NCBI GenBank assembly: GCA_037576215.1
Contig: JBANDB010000007.1
Coordinates: 4,123,001 to 4,187,000, forward strand
Reading direction: 5' to 3'
DNA: 64,000 bases
Origin: Armillaria gallica
Taxonomy: Eukaryota > Basidiomycota > Agaricomycetes > Agaricales > Physalacriaceae
Below, piece by piece: positions 33,616-45,356 of the stretch. Each line of letters starts with the position of its first letter. Within the stretch, counting starts at the first letter, position 1. Under the pieces are notes generated by a model. It ran no database searches. It was not told the DNA's origin and worked only from the letters and a program-made list of their open reading frames with translations. The position numbers and the translations under genes were made by a program.

Positions 33616-34078
33616 CATTATTTACGTTGTTGCTTAGTCCTGTAATGAAACTGTTTCGATCTGTTGTCCAGGATACTGTGTCATGTCCTTTGTACCTTGT
33701 TTCAGCTATAAGAACATCTTTTGATGATGTGCTATGCACACAGGTAAAGTTTTACTGTTCTTTGACTAATTTTAATCTCTTTCCTGGTGGCAGTAGGGCA
33801 TGTCCTGCATGTTTGAGAGTACTTTAGGCCTTGTTATTCAGTATGCAAAGAGTCTCAACTTCACTTCACAAGTGGACGACAGTCGGAACTATTGAAATGA
33901 GGCTGCCCATTGACTCAGTTATTAACAAATGTCAACATGGTATGTGATTTATTACTTCATTTCATACTTGTGTCTTATGTTTTGCTGGCTAGTATGTCTC
34001 CTTGTGTGGTGCCACTGCCTCATCTCCAATGGTTTATAACCTGCAGAGAACTTCAAGAGTGCTATCAAACCAGTGACA

Positions 34079-34592
34079 ATGGCTTCTCACAACAATAAGA
34101 CCAAAACTGCTGCTGCTACACGTGTTCATCATACTTGATGTTTGCCTCCAAACCCCAGTGTTCAAGAACCAGTAATTTCTCCTGAGCCTGTTGGTCCCAT
34201 GGCTATGCCACTTGCTCTGGCTCTCATATGCATGCTGAAGTGCCCACTATGTCAGCCATGATCCCAATGCCACCAACTGAAGAGATGACACAGTCATTGA
34301 CTCCTTCACATGCTGCCCCAGTTTCAGGTGTTCAAGCCATGTTCCATGTACAGGGTGAGTACAAATATTCTCATTCTGTTCTCTGAATCCTGATGTGCAT
34401 GTTTATGTTATAACCATCATTGATCTCCTGTGTCCCCTGAGGTGCACACTGTTTCTTTATCACCACCACCACTGATACCACAAGCAACAGCTGTCAACTC
34501 ATTGCATCACATGGATCACCTCAATGGCTTGACACAGGTGCCAATGCAGGCTGCAGGTTCTTGGTGGGCACATTTTGAAGATGACTTGGATA
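34079..34592 (+). pseudogene. hAT transposase, 5' exons (fragment 1 of 5)
   Basis: The candidate start is ATG at 34,079 (MASHNNKTKTAAATR). A canonical intron GTGAGT…CCTGAG (34,355–34,441) separates a Pro/Ser-rich region from AVNSLHHMDHLNGL and WWAHFEDDLD. The frame ends at TA (34,591–34,592), where the DDE element inserted. Joining to the sequence after 37,697 restores the frame (EDDLD then SSDGEFPELLPSPS). There is an in-frame TGA at 34,136 and one probable frameshift. This part would be the disordered N-terminal region ahead of the BED finger. Confidence 0.65.
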
Positions 34593-37500
34593 AGATATGC
34601 GTCATCAGGAACAGGGACCCTTATGTAAGCTGATCCCGACTGATGTTGCGGCCTCAAAAGCAGCGGGACACCAGCACATTTGGAGATTATTTCTTCTGGG
34701 AAATGTAGCTACTGTATGGTTCTAGAGGTCCTAGGAAGATTTTTTGGAATAGAGCAAATAATAAAGCATATTTTGAGAAAAAATATTTTTCACTTTCTAT
34801 CAATTTACAAGCCTCCCACAAGCATGAATCTGCATTTTTACATTTTTGAACTCAAAAATTTTGCGCTGCAGGGTTGCCCATAAAAGGAAAGCACAGCCAC
34901 ATTGCATCACAGCAAAGAGCAGCATTGCTCGAAAAAAATCACTGTTCACCTCGCATAATGGGTCCCAAATCAAAGGCTAAACTCACTTGTGCTCAGAACT
35001 TGTTAAAGAAGCAGACCATCCATGCGGACAGTGCTTCTTTACCCATCAATCACCCATCCCACCTTTTGGAGCCCACCTGCCAACATCAGAACACCGCGGA
35101 CTGGCATGATGCAGGCGACCTTTCCCATCTTAATGGCATCGACAACTTGATCAATAAATTCATCGTCCTTGAGGAGACAGATCAGATCCCGGAATGGAGC
35201 GATGATGAAGAGGACCTGGATTCGGCTGATGTGGATGCAGAAGAATTTGTCAAAGACGAAACAGACTTGGAGTGCTTTGTGAAAGCATTAGAAAATGCTC
35301 ACAACGCAGCCCTTGAGCATTCCAGAGAGGCAGAGAGAAACAGGAAACAGAAGATCCCTAAGCATTACACCGGAAATGCTAAAAGGACAAAACAGATGCA
35401 TGCAAAGAAGCAGAAAGAATATGTCCAGGCTGGTGGGACCTTGGTTTCAGATTTTTTTAAACCACGAGAATAAAGGATCCAAAGGCCGAAGTCTGTGGAA
35501 TTGGAAGACACAGATGAGGAGGAAATTGTGCTATTGGAGAGGATGAAAGTCTCAACAATGCCAGAAAATATAGTGAGTTTCACCCAGGCAGTCTTGAGCA
35601 GCACCTGAAACAAATCAAAGGGTGGCCACGAGAGCATGTCACATCAATGTCACAGTCCAAGTCCCAGGCTGATTGAGCTGCCAAGCCCTGCCGATGCATG
35701 AATCTGTTTGAATGAGCTGTTTGCTACCCTTGCCGAACTCGACAAATCGGTACCTCAGACAAAGGCCAACACAGCACTAGCCCAGATGAATTATAAGGAT
35801 TTTCCTACGCTCTGAAAGGCTCATGTGGCTTTGTCATTGAAGGCAAAAGACAAGAAGCTTGATGTCTTCTTCTGGAGGCATATTACATCAATGGTGGCTG
35901 CACTGAACTTGTATCTTGACTCATACATGATGTATTCCTGGCGTCAAGCATCCTTCATAGTCGCTCGAAGTCAAGGACGGAGTATTTCATATGCAGAGAA
36001 GATTCGAAGCTGGCTACACTGATTTCTCAGTACAGGAGAGCTTCCATTACATCACTATGGACGTGTTGGGTCTTCACTTCTGCAAGATGAAGACTTCGCG
36101 GCAGATCTCAAGCTCTTCCTCCTCGAGAAATCCAAGAAGGATTATATATTTGCACAAGATGTCATCAATTATGTCGCCAGTCCAGAAGTACAAGAGAAGC
36201 TTGGAGGAAGGAAGGCATCAATCTCATTATTGACTGGTCAGAGATGGCTGAAGAAACTTGATTGGAGGTATGGGCGGCGACGAAACGGGATGTACATTGA
36301 TGGCCATGAACAAGAGGATATTGTCAAATACAGAGTTGAGTTTCTCAAGCGATGGAAGGAGTACCAAAAGTGGATGATCATTTATAACAATGAAGGCAAC
36401 ATTGTATCAACCCTGAATGGGTTTGTTGTTCTGCAGGGTCCCCATTTCAGACTGGTTCTTGTAACTCACGATGAGTCGACATGTTATGCACATGACCAGC
36501 AGAAATCACATTGGGACCTTGTCAATCGCAGACCAGAGCCTGAGCGGAAAGGAGAAGGTCAATCTTTGATGGTCTCTGATTTTGTTGTCCCAGAATGGGG
36601 GCCACTCCATGATGAAGAGTCGTAAGTGAATTGTATTTTCCTCTATTTATCTCACAAACAGTTGTACTAGGGAGGCGCGTCTCTTTTTTGAAGCTGGAAG
36701 TGGATGGCAAGGCTATTTCTCAGCTGATGACCTACTGAAGCAAACGGAAGATGCAATTGACATCTTCGAGTCCAAAACCAATGGGACAATGACGGCACTC
36801 TTTCTCTTTGACAATGCACCAAGCCATCAGAAATGTGCTCCTGATGCGCTCTCTGCCCACAAAATGCCTAAGAAACCTAATGCCACATGGACACACCATC
36901 CTGATGGACTGAAGATGCGTGATGGAGTCCTGCCTGATGGCTCACCACAGTGTCTCTATTTTCCAGACGATCATCCTAGTATGCCAGGCTGGTTTAAAGG
37001 AAGCGAGCTTATCCTCCATGAACGTGGTCTGTACCCTGAATCAGGGCTTCATGCTGCATGTAAAAATGCTTGTTTATCTGATGCCGAGTCATGCTGCTGT
37101 CGGCACATTTTATTCCTGCAACCAGACTTTGTTGTGCAGAAGTCCCACCTCCAGGAATATGTTGAATCTCATGGACACATCTGTGACTTTTATCCAAAAT
37201 TTCACTGTGAGTTGAACTTTATTGAACAGTACTGGGGGGCTGTGAAATTCCGCTATCGTGCCACAGCCAAGACAACCAACATGAAGGAAATGCGAGCAAA
37301 TGTTGTTGCTTGCCTTAATGAGGTACCTCACAAACAAATCTTATGGTCAGTGGTTATTGTCTTATTTCTAATATCTTGTTTTATTGTAATGTTTCTAAGA
37401 TATGCAAACTGATCTGCTCGCTTTACGGATTCTTATATCCAAGGTCTCGACGGTGCTCAAGCGGCATGGGCCAACCAGAGATATCATAGGCACCAGACAT

Positions 37501-37695
37501 TGCCCCCTGAAATGGCTGCAAAGGCTAGAATGGCCTTACCATAGCATGGTGTAACATTATTATATATTTGACTCATCCTATACCACACCGGCGCTCATCA
37601 AAACTTTTCATTTTCGAAAGCTGAACATTTTGTGCCGTGATGTGACTGTGATGTGATGCTTACATAAGAGTCCCTGTTCCTGGTAACGCATATCT
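34593..37695 (+). mobile_element. 3.1-kb TA-inserting DDE transposon inside the hAT gene
   Basis: Inverted termini of ~38 bp start AGATATGCGT and contain CAGGAACAGGGAC and CTTATGTAAGC at both ends, with few mismatches. TA flanks both sides (34,591–34,592; 37,696–37,697). It carries one transposase gene on the plus strand. TA duplication and DDE motifs fit the Tc1/mariner–IS630 supergroup. The insertion left the hAT reading frame intact on either side. Confidence 0.88.
34874..37544 (+). pseudogene. DDE transposase of the TA element
   Basis: The N-terminal ~200 residues are acidic, then basic (KSKAKLTCAQNLLKK; KRTKQMHAKKQKEY). The catalytic part starts after a frameshift region near 35,600–35,660. 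LVTHDESTCYAHDQQ supplies the first Asp. LFLFDNAPSHQK, after an intron (GTAAGT…AACAG, about 36,623–36,662), supplies the second. CELNFIEQYWGAVKFRY supplies the Glu. A second intron (about 37,347–37,399) precedes YAN-stop-SARFTDSY and QAAWANQRYH. The pattern DNAPSHQ…ELNFIEQYWG is one I know from many agaricomycete genomes. Several TGA stops (35,814; 36,021; 37,411) stand at arginine positions. The enzyme would cut and paste the element and is dead here. Confidence 0.85.
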
Positions 37696-38285
37696 TAGCT
37701 CAGATGGAGAATTTCCTGAGCTGTTGCCTTCGCCATCTCCATCCATGCCATCACATGCAGGAATGCCTCTCCACCAAGCACCAACACCTAAAGTGAGAGC
37801 TGAGAGTTCACACATATCCTCTCAGACACCTTCTCACAATCCTCTTCCTGCATCTCGACAACTCCTCAGAACACCAGGGACACCGCGATGACTTTCACAT
37901 GCTGGTGCTGGCCTTGGCAAAAAGGGTTGCCACATGGCTCAGGATGTCTGGTTATTCTTTTTAAAGACAGAAAGTGCTCATCAGTATGCATTTTGCATGT
38001 ATGTGTCTGATGCTTTATTTCTCTGATTATACTCATAATTTCTATTTTATATTAGTGCTGCTGACTTTGAACACAATGATGTGCTGCTAGTGAAATCATA
38101 TTTTGGTGTGAAAACAAGCACAGATGTTCTTCAGTGCCACTTGCTTGATCACCATCTGACTTCATGGCTGATGAAATGTGATCACCTAAGTATACAGGTC
38201 TGCTCAATGCAAAAATGCTACCAAGATGCCATCAACGAGTTCTATATCAAGCATGGCAAGCAGCTGGTGTCATCATGTTCAAATA
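37696..38285 (+). pseudogene. hAT transposase, BED zinc-finger exon (fragment 2 of 5)
   Basis: After the TA the frame continues SSDGEFPELLPSPSPSM, then a linker. The BED-type finger follows: AQDVWLFFKTE, a Cys, an intron (GTATGT…ATTAG, 37,999–38,055), then YFGVKTSTDVLQCHLLDHH with the His pair. BED fingers bind the transposon ends in hAT proteins. The fragment ends at SSCSN/TA where the pogo-like copy 1 inserted (38,284–38,285). The second BED cysteine is not evident. Confidence 0.8.
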
Positions 38286-38589
38286 CTGTACAATTTTGAC
38301 TATAAGTTCAGCCAGGGTGAGGTGTTAAGTAAGAAGTTCACCTGGATGTCAGTTCATAGGGTACCATGAGGCATTAGGACTTGTGACAAAAGTTCATTTG
38401 GCTCAGTTCACATTCCAGAATATATGTAATCTGATACAATCTGATAAGATTATCAATTGACAAATATTTGAAGATGGCACAAGCTTTCATTCAACCATGG
38501 TCTACCGTGTAGATCCAATCTTGCTATGGAGACCATCTTCAGTCCATTAGAATGGATAAACAAAAACAAAAAATAGTCTGAAGCACCAC

Positions 38590-38720
38590 AAATAGTCCAT
38601 CATGCCACCGAAGAGACATTCCAAATCCTTACAGCTATCTGACAAACTCTTCTACCAAGTGATGAGACATCTCTGCACGAGTTCACCAAATTATTGTTAT
38701 CCTCATACAATGTTGCGAGT
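38590..38720 (+). pseudogene. Pogo-like transposase copy 1, N-terminal piece
   Basis: It encodes IVHHATEETFQILTAI and SDETSLHEFTKLLL, matching the start of copy 2 (63,139 downwards). It ends at the CGAGT target duplicated by Gypsy-2. It is only about 92% identical to copy 2, in contrast to the part right of Gypsy-2. Confidence 0.7.
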
Positions 38721-39085
38721 TGTTATGATTTAATTCATTTTCTTTATCTAAGCACCTCTTATCTTATCTTATCCTTAGGATCCGCAACTCCATGGAGCTA
38801 TAACTCACGATACAGTCATCACTGTTTGCCTTGTGTTATTTCTGCTTCTTTCTTGCAATGGTGCACTTATTATTAGACCCCTCATTTTAGTATATAAGTA
38901 AGTACTGTAGCTCAAGCTGTATATTTCCTAGCTTTGAGCTAACATTTATTCATACTGAAACACATTCATTCTCACTAAGTGCTAAAACACTTAGTCTTGA
39001 GGTCCTTTCATCACGAGACCAATCAGTGACTGTACAAATGCAATACAGCTGATTGTTTACTCTTGATTGGATGTCAGGTCTTACA
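38721..39085 (+). repeat. Gypsy-2 5' LTR (365 bp)
   Basis: It runs TGTTATGATTTAATTC … TGTCAGGTCTTACA. It contains CTTATCTTATCTTATCC, a TATA-like TAGTATATAAGTA and the uninterrupted GTGACTGTACAAATG target of the solo LTR that hit the 3' LTR. Confidence 0.92.
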
Positions 39086-39126
39086 TTTAGCTCAAAACTT
39101 CCCTAGCTCCTTAACTGGAGTCCCCC

Positions 39127-39342
39127 ATGGAACATGACAACATTGTTATCCTTGGCAGCATGCTGATGCCTATTGCATTCCTCCTTGCCCTCACAATCAT
39201 TCTTGCTATCAGGTTTCACAGAACCAGGGATAAGTTGCCAGCACCCCCCACCCCCACTGTCATTATTAACCAAGAAATAAATCCAGGAAACCCCCAACCC
39301 AATGACGTCCTGCTCCAGCTGATCCATGCATCTGTACCATAA
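39127..39342 (+). CDS. Gypsy-2 leader ORF with transmembrane segment
   Basis: It has 71 codons: MEHDNIVILGSMLMPIAFLL continues into more hydrophobic residues, then a basic FHRTRDK and a Pro-rich tail. It is a predicted single-pass membrane peptide beginning 42 bases after the LTR. It occupies the same place as the hydrophobic leader ORFs of Gypsy-1, though the sequences do not align well. Function is unknown. It is intact, unlike the rest of the element. Confidence 0.5.
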   Translation: MEHDNIVILGSMLMPIAFLLALTIILAIRFHRTRDKLPAPPTPTVIINQEINPGNPQPNDVLLQLIHASVP

Positions 39343-40090
39343 TGAGTGACAGCAGTCACAGACTTCTCTACAGTCAATGGAGAGATGGAGGTCAGTCTTC
39401 AGTTGGATAATGGGTTCCTGCAAGAAAGAAGACCTCCCACCCCTCCCTGAAGGCACATGCCAATCATCATCCTCTCCTCCACAAGCTCTACCCCATATGT
39501 CATTTGATCTCTGTCCCCCCTTTCAGAGGATGACCTCACCGAGCACCGCATACAATACAAGTTGGGCACAAGCCACCCAAACAACCTCATTGCCCCCCTC
39601 CCCAGTTGTAGCAATAGTCACAGGAACGATGAGGTATCAGCTGCACCACCCACAACCACGTTCAACCTCGAATTCTGGGATAACCTTATTATCCCCTACA
39701 GTGCCTACTTTCCTCCAGGAACTGGCTCCCCCAACCACAGAACCTCACCTCCTGATGACATCCTCTATACCCACAACTATCATTGGAACCAACTTGTTGT
39801 TAACCATGAGCTCACACCCGAGCCTGTACCAACCATCGAGGAACCCATCGCCGGACCCTCTCACCCAGCCTGTCAATCCGTGTGGTGAGAGATTGATGAG
39901 CGGTACCTCACACCATGCCTCAACCAATTTGGCAAAACAATGGGACACAGCTACAGAAGTGAGACAAGTGGCTCGGACACCATCATAGAGCCACTTCTGG
40001 GGGCAGAGTACATCAACAGGATCCATAGAGACAGCCCCGTGCCCTCCTTCACACTGGGAGAACCTGAGACAACTCCCTAAGCCCCTGCAG
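39343..40090 (+). other. Gypsy-2 pre-gag region
   Basis: It corresponds in position to the Gypsy-1 ORF at 9,093–9,818. It shows a Pro/Ser/Thr-rich frame of ~200 codons from 39,377 and fragments in another frame (IIEPLLGAEYINRIHRD near 39,985). No family is recognised; coding status is uncertain. Confidence 0.35.
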
Positions 40091-41590
40091 ATGACTCTGC
40101 CTGAGGCAATTTATCTTTTTTCAGATGTAGATATGACCCAGCCCTCTGACGTATTACTACATGCAACCTATCATGACTTATTTAACTTTTATGCCTATGA
40201 ATTGTTAGCTACCCTAGAATGGAATATCACCGATGCCAGAATTGACTACTATTATCTATCTTCCCTTAACATCTTCATCAACAGTATTCTACAAAGAGAA
40301 GCTGACCGATTTGCCACTCTTCTCTACAATGACATTCACCCAGAAGCACCAATGAGGGTGCCTACTCCCTATCAGAAGATCATGATTGAACTACCCCTGA
40401 ATGATATGATCCAGGCACTGATGCTGGATGAACCACCTGTGGCCCCTCCCTGTGCCCCAATCATAATGCCCTTCTCCTATCACAGGGGACTGGCGCCACC
40501 AGGAGCATACGGCAGAAAGGGATACACACCTTTTGCCAAAGCAGCACAGGCATTGGGAAGTGGCAGACAGCCATCAGGACCACCACAACCACCTGCAGCA
40601 CCTGAAACATGGACATTGCCACAACACCCAGCTCTAACCAAACCACCTAACCCCTCTGCTCCCTGGATATTGATAGCAGGAGATACCTCTCCCTATGACG
40701 ATTTCAAACCAAAAATCTTGAAAGAAGTTGACAATTTCACTGGAGATTCTAACAACATCTCCTGTTTCTTCCAAAAGTGTGAACTGCATCTTGATCTGTT
40801 CAACCAGCACTTCTGGTACCATCCCCACAAAGTCATCTTTTGTGTCTCCTGACTCAGAGGAGATGCCCAGAAGTGGTGGGAACTCGGAGCCAGAATTCTG
40901 GGAAAAGACAACAATGGAGGACAGCAGTACCCCTCCTATGACATCTTTCAAGAGACACTAAGGTGGAGATTCTGGAAGGATGCAGACACAGAGATAAAAT
41001 ATGCACAATGGGAGAAACTCCAGCAGTCAACCTTCCAAGATGGTGACCAATTCTTCCAGAAATTTGAAGAACTCGCCTATGACACTGGGGTATACAACAA
41101 TGAGCAAATTATGCTTGCTCAGGTCAAGAAAGCCACCTGAGAAACAAGTAAAAATACCATATACTCTGCCAATGGTGAGGTCCCAACCAACTACGAAGGG
41201 TGGAAAGCTTGCTTACTCTGTATGGACTATAACTACTGTCTCAAGCAGGCAGAAGGAACTATGGCTGGACAGATTGACTCCAAACCACAGGCATAGAAGA
41301 CAACCATGCTCCAGAAGGGTAATCAAACATCAACATACACACCAGAGAAGAAAACAGCAACAAGAACCACATATGGAGGGAGGGGAGCTCTGATGGACAT
41401 TGATGCAGCACGCATAGTAGCAAAGTGTTTCTGATGCAGCAAGCTTGGACACTTCAAGCATGACTGCCCTGACCAGCCTAAGAGCTGGGAGAAAGCTATG
41501 CGACGCCTCAATTACTACTGGGACAAGCATCCAACGAAAGAAAAGATACTCTCAACAATTGAAGAAGTAAAAGACGGTGCTGAGGAGTAA
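40091..41590 (+). pseudogene. Gypsy-2 gag
   Basis: The capsid region has EVDNFTGDSNNISCFFQKCE, DAQKWWELGARILG and WRFWKDADTEIKYAQWEKL, equivalents of the Gypsy-1 Gag blocks. The nucleocapsid knuckle reads CF-stop-CSKLGHFKHDC (about 41,427–41,470), with TGA at the residue that is Arg in Gypsy-1 (CFRC). Other TGAs are at 40,850 and 41,138. The frame closes at TAA 41,588. The product would form particle cores. Confidence 0.88.
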
Positions 41591-41640
41591 ATGATTCAAC
41601 TCACTCGGCTATAGACTTAGTTTTATCTGGTACGCATGTC

Positions 41641-42900
41641 ATGCCTGCTAGTTGGACTCATATATCTGTAGTATCTACCATGCATTCAAATATACCTGTG
41701 ACTTTGCAATCAGACCAGAAACTAAGCAAGAATCAACCAACAGTATGGAATGCCACAATAGTCAAACTACCATCTAAACATTTGGCAAGTAACCCATCAC
41801 AGGTGAAAGCATTGAATGACAAATCACCTACCATAGTGACACCCATCATAACAGTTAGACCGGATGAAGCAGGGGACCAAGCACTTAGTGCTCCCCCTGA
41901 CGAAATGGCTCCATGGAGCTCCAGCCTTGCTGGAGGGTTTGAGGGAATAGCTTTGGCAAATCCTCCTCTGGTAATGGAGATCACTGTAAGGATGCCAAAG
42001 TCTAAATCCCTTATCCATCAAGAGGCTTTGGTGAAGACCGAGGACTTAATCGACCCCATGCAAAAGACCCCTACCAACAGGAACGAGGGGGCCCAAACAA
42101 GGCAGGAGACACCTAAGGTGTGTATGTATGAAATTCCTGACAAAGAAGATGACACTAGTTTCCAAATGAGTAAGAAATTTAATTTAACACCCTCTATAGA
42201 ATCAGCGGTGACCTCACCAATGGTAGTCGAGCCCTTACAGGTTGATGCAAAAGCTAAGGAGGCCCTGCGTGAATGGCTTAAACCATTTGGAGCTGAGTGG
42301 ACTTTGTGTAGCATAATAGAAGCTAAGACAGAGTCAGAAGCAAAAGCGATCTTAAAGAATTGGATTCATAAGACACATGCAGAAGAAGTCGTTGATGAGA
42401 TGATTGAAGAGATGCAAAAGGCAACATGGATCAATGCCTTTTGGTGGCTAGAAGAACTACTACAACCAAAACAGTACATCAGCAAATTGAGCAGGAACGG
42501 GAAGGATCTAAACATCAATATTCAAATCAAGACTCTAGAAAACCTTACCAAGGTCTCCACCTCCACATTAGTTGACAGTGGATGCACCAGTAGCGCTATC
42601 AACTGAACATTTGTTGAGCAGCATAATATCCCTACTCATGCAACAGCCACACCAATCCCTGTCTACAATGCAGATGGAACAAGAAACCAGGGTAGAGCAA
42701 TTATCAAATATGCTGAGATCTGTCTTGTGATTGGAGATCATGCAGAACGGATAGACTTAGCTGTTACCAACTTAGGTGATTGACAAATCTTTCTTAGTCA
42801 TGATTGGCTAGCGAGGCACAATCCACTTGTCAATTGGAAGACCAGGAAATTAACATTTGCACAATGCCAATGCCATAAAACCTCATTTGTACTCCCCAAT
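41641..42900 (+). pseudogene. Gypsy-2 pol N-terminus and protease
   Basis: The open frame from 41,641 carries a variable linker, then LREWLKPFGAEWTL, matching Gypsy-1 (WIKPFGVDWTL). The protease motif is TLVDSGCTSSAIN, followed by TGA at 42,604 where Gypsy-1 has Arg (INRTY). A second TGA at 42,781 stands where Gypsy-1 has Arg in NLGKRDIYL. FLSHDWLARHNPLVNWK closes the domain. The active-site Asp-Ser-Gly is present. Confidence 0.9.
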
Positions 42901-43470
42901 GCAGATTCCAACGACAAGTGGAATGAAGAGCTAGAGGAGGAAGAAACCATTCTCACAATAGACTTTATGCAAGCCATCCTTATACATGCTCATCATGCCA
43001 ATGACCTTGCCACCAAAGCCACTGCAGAAAAGAAGACCAAAACATTTGAAGAAATGGTCCCGGACTGGTGCAGAGACTTCAATGATTTGTTTGATAAAGA
43101 CAATTTTGATGAACTCCCTGAACTAAAGACATGGGACCATGTGATTGAACTCATTCCCAATGCAAGCACCAAGCTAGACTGCAAAGTTTACCCTCTAAAT
43201 CGAAATGAACAAGCGGAGCTCAACAAGTTTTTAGATGAGAACCTCTCGAGTGGAAGAATATGACCATCCAAGTCACCCATGACCTTGCCCTTCTTCTTTG
43301 TTAAAAAGAAAGACAGCAAATTGCAACCAGTCCAAGATTATCAAAAACTCAACAAGATGACAATCAAGAACTGCTACCCACTCCCTCTCATCTCGGAGTT
43401 GATGGACAAACTGCAAGGCACCAAGTACTTCTCCAAACTGAACATTTGGTGGGGATACAATAATGTATGC
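42901..43470 (+). pseudogene. Gypsy-2 pre-RT and first RT blocks
   Basis: FEEMVPDWCRDFNDLF, FDELPELKTWDHVIEL and DCKVYPLNRNEQAEL match Gypsy-1 almost word for word. GRI-stop-PSKSP has TGA at 43,261 for Arg. At 43,342 the codon is CAA (DYQKLN) where Gypsy-1 has TGA. The frame is cut after NNV at 43,470 by LTR copy A; the Arg codon following is split across the duplicated target. Confidence 0.93.
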
Positions 43471-45356
43471 TGATGAGCCTCCAGGCTCTGTACGCTCAGA
43501 ATTCGTGGATTTAGCCATCCATCACCCAATACCTTCGAAACGACACCATTATAACCCTCACACACTCCATAACACTGCCAACTCTCGATAATACCACGGA
43601 TTTTTGCAGTATAAGCCACAAACATTCAGATACAGTCCTAAAACCGTGACATCCACTCCTCATGTACTCCATTATCCTTCCCAGCTCACCTCGCATCACA
43701 ATTACCGTATTCCATCACAGCAAGGCACCTTTGATCGACAATCATCCTAAAATGGGGTTGCTATATCACTCAGAAGCACTAGTTGATGTGCCCATCAATC
43801 ATTTAATGAAATGACGTGATTGATGCGAGTACCCTCCCAGCTATGATAATTACAGCTATGGCAACTATAGACCGCATTTACTAAGGCTGTTACAGTGCCA
43901 AGACTTTGAATTATCGTTGCCCCACGCATACACCTCAGCACGGCAACTGCAGCTCAATAATCCACAGCTAAACAGCATCTTATGATCCGCTCATCGCTCA
44001 ATAAAACCACATGGTTTGCATCCATACACGGCAACGTCGAGGACTTGCTGTTACTTTAGAACTACAAATACCATATGTTTACTATGGCTATTACAAAAGC
44101 CAAGGACTTACAGCCTTACTAAGGCTCCGAAGAATATTCTATTTATAAAATCGTACTTGTAGTATAAAAACTAGGTAGATACCACATTTTTAGAGCTAGT
44201 TCTTACCCAGTTGATGAGGCTACAGCATTACCAGTCAGCTACGGTTACTCCAAGTTATTCCCCACCGCTTGCTTTACTCTTTAAACATTGTTGGTTGCAC
44301 CAATACACGAAATCTTGTGTCAATAACTTGCTTTTGTCTTTTAATGCCACAACATCGCTTCACTTTCACCACATAGGATTGTTTCATCGCTTTCACCTTC
44401 TACCTTGCCATCGTTTTCATCACACAGTTCAGTATTGCCTCCGTGTAGGCCCAGTTCAGCTCCATAGGATCACCCTCGTCTTTATCATTGTTTTGAGTTG
44501 CCATGCATCTATTGCCGCAGCACCCCACTCAGCACCTCAGTTGCTACGATTTCTACCAGTTTCTTGCAGTCTCCGTACGTTTATTGCTATTGTTTTGACT
44601 CACAATATTAGGTACACCCCAAGCCATGTTTGCTAGGCTATTTCGACGTCTTCTAGTCCATTGCCACGATTTCTAGCATGTTGCTACGATTTCTAGAGCA
44701 TTGCAACGTTTTCTAGTCCATCCCCACATTTTACAGTCTATCCCCACGATTTCTAGAGCATTGCTACGATTTCTAGAGCATTGCTATGATTACCAGTCCT
44801 TCCACACGATTACTCGTCCTCTCCCACAATTACTAGAGCATCACAACGTTTTCTAGCTCATTCCTACGTTTTCTATTCCCTCCCCATGTTTTCCATTCCC
44901 TCCCCACGTTTTCTAGCTCATTCCTATGATTTATATCGCATTGCTACGTCTTCTGTTCCCTCCCCACGTTTTCTCGACTGTTGCAACGATTTCTAGCGTT
45001 GCTACAATTTCTAGAGCATCCCTACGATTTCTAGACCCATTTTCGTGGTCTCTAGACCATTTTCGCAGTTTCTATTGTGGTTTCTTGGTATTCAAGTCAT
45101 ACCAGATTCCATCCCATCTCATTTATCGAGATCCTTCCCGGCTTACAGCCAACGTCTATTAGTACTCCTTGACCAAGAGTACTACTTTGCAGACTTAAAG
45201 TCGCAGTGTATCTTGTGTTATTGAGGAATTGACCACATGGAGGTGCACCGAACCACTTGCAAACACATTGCCTTGATTGCTGTGTTGCTACGTTAATTGC
45301 CTAAGCTCTCTCTGAGTTTTGGGTGTTGCCGTTGCCACGGAAGTCTAGGCTCATCA
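43471..45356 (+). repeat. TGATGAGCC-family LTR, copy A (1,886 bp), in Gypsy-2 RT
   Basis: Perfect 9-bp inverted ends TGATGAGCC / GGCTCATCA. The flanks are ATGC (43,467–43,470) and ACGC (45,357–45,360), from the RT codons NVRIK, where Gypsy-1 also has a CpG (GTCCGGATC). It has no recognisable gene; a long Leu/His-rich frame at 44,211–44,636 is shared with copy B but does not look like a protein. It contains a 20-bp minisatellite. Confidence 0.9.
44653..45072 (+). repeat. 20-bp minisatellite in LTR copy A (about 21 units)
   Basis: The unit is CTAGNNCATNNCYACGATTT. Examples are CTAGAGCATTGCTACGATTT and CTAGTCCATCCCCACATTTT. Nearly every unit has a CpG (or its TG/CA derivative) at the same place, so CpGs recur every 20 bp. 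Confidence 0.88.

Larger units (their letters stand above)
29420..33620. mobile_element. Inverted-repeat element built from divergent 159-bp arrays (tentative)
   Basis: Three nested symmetries point to one ~4.2-kb unit. The outer segments 29,459–29,640 and 33,470–33,615 are inverted, with a shared GTGGCTGTGCT … GTGGCATCTG core. The 159-bp arrays at 29,940–30,810 and 31,866–32,930 are in opposite orientations. A non-repetitive centre lies between them. A CACTG-type MITE interrupts the right arm. No transposase or target duplication was identified, so the element boundaries are an inference. Confidence 0.45.

Noticed and set aside
44211..44636. Leu/His-rich ORF in LTR copy A, also open in copy B
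   Set aside because: The two copies are ~95% identical, so shared openness is expected; the sequence is low in charged residues and unlike a folded protein.
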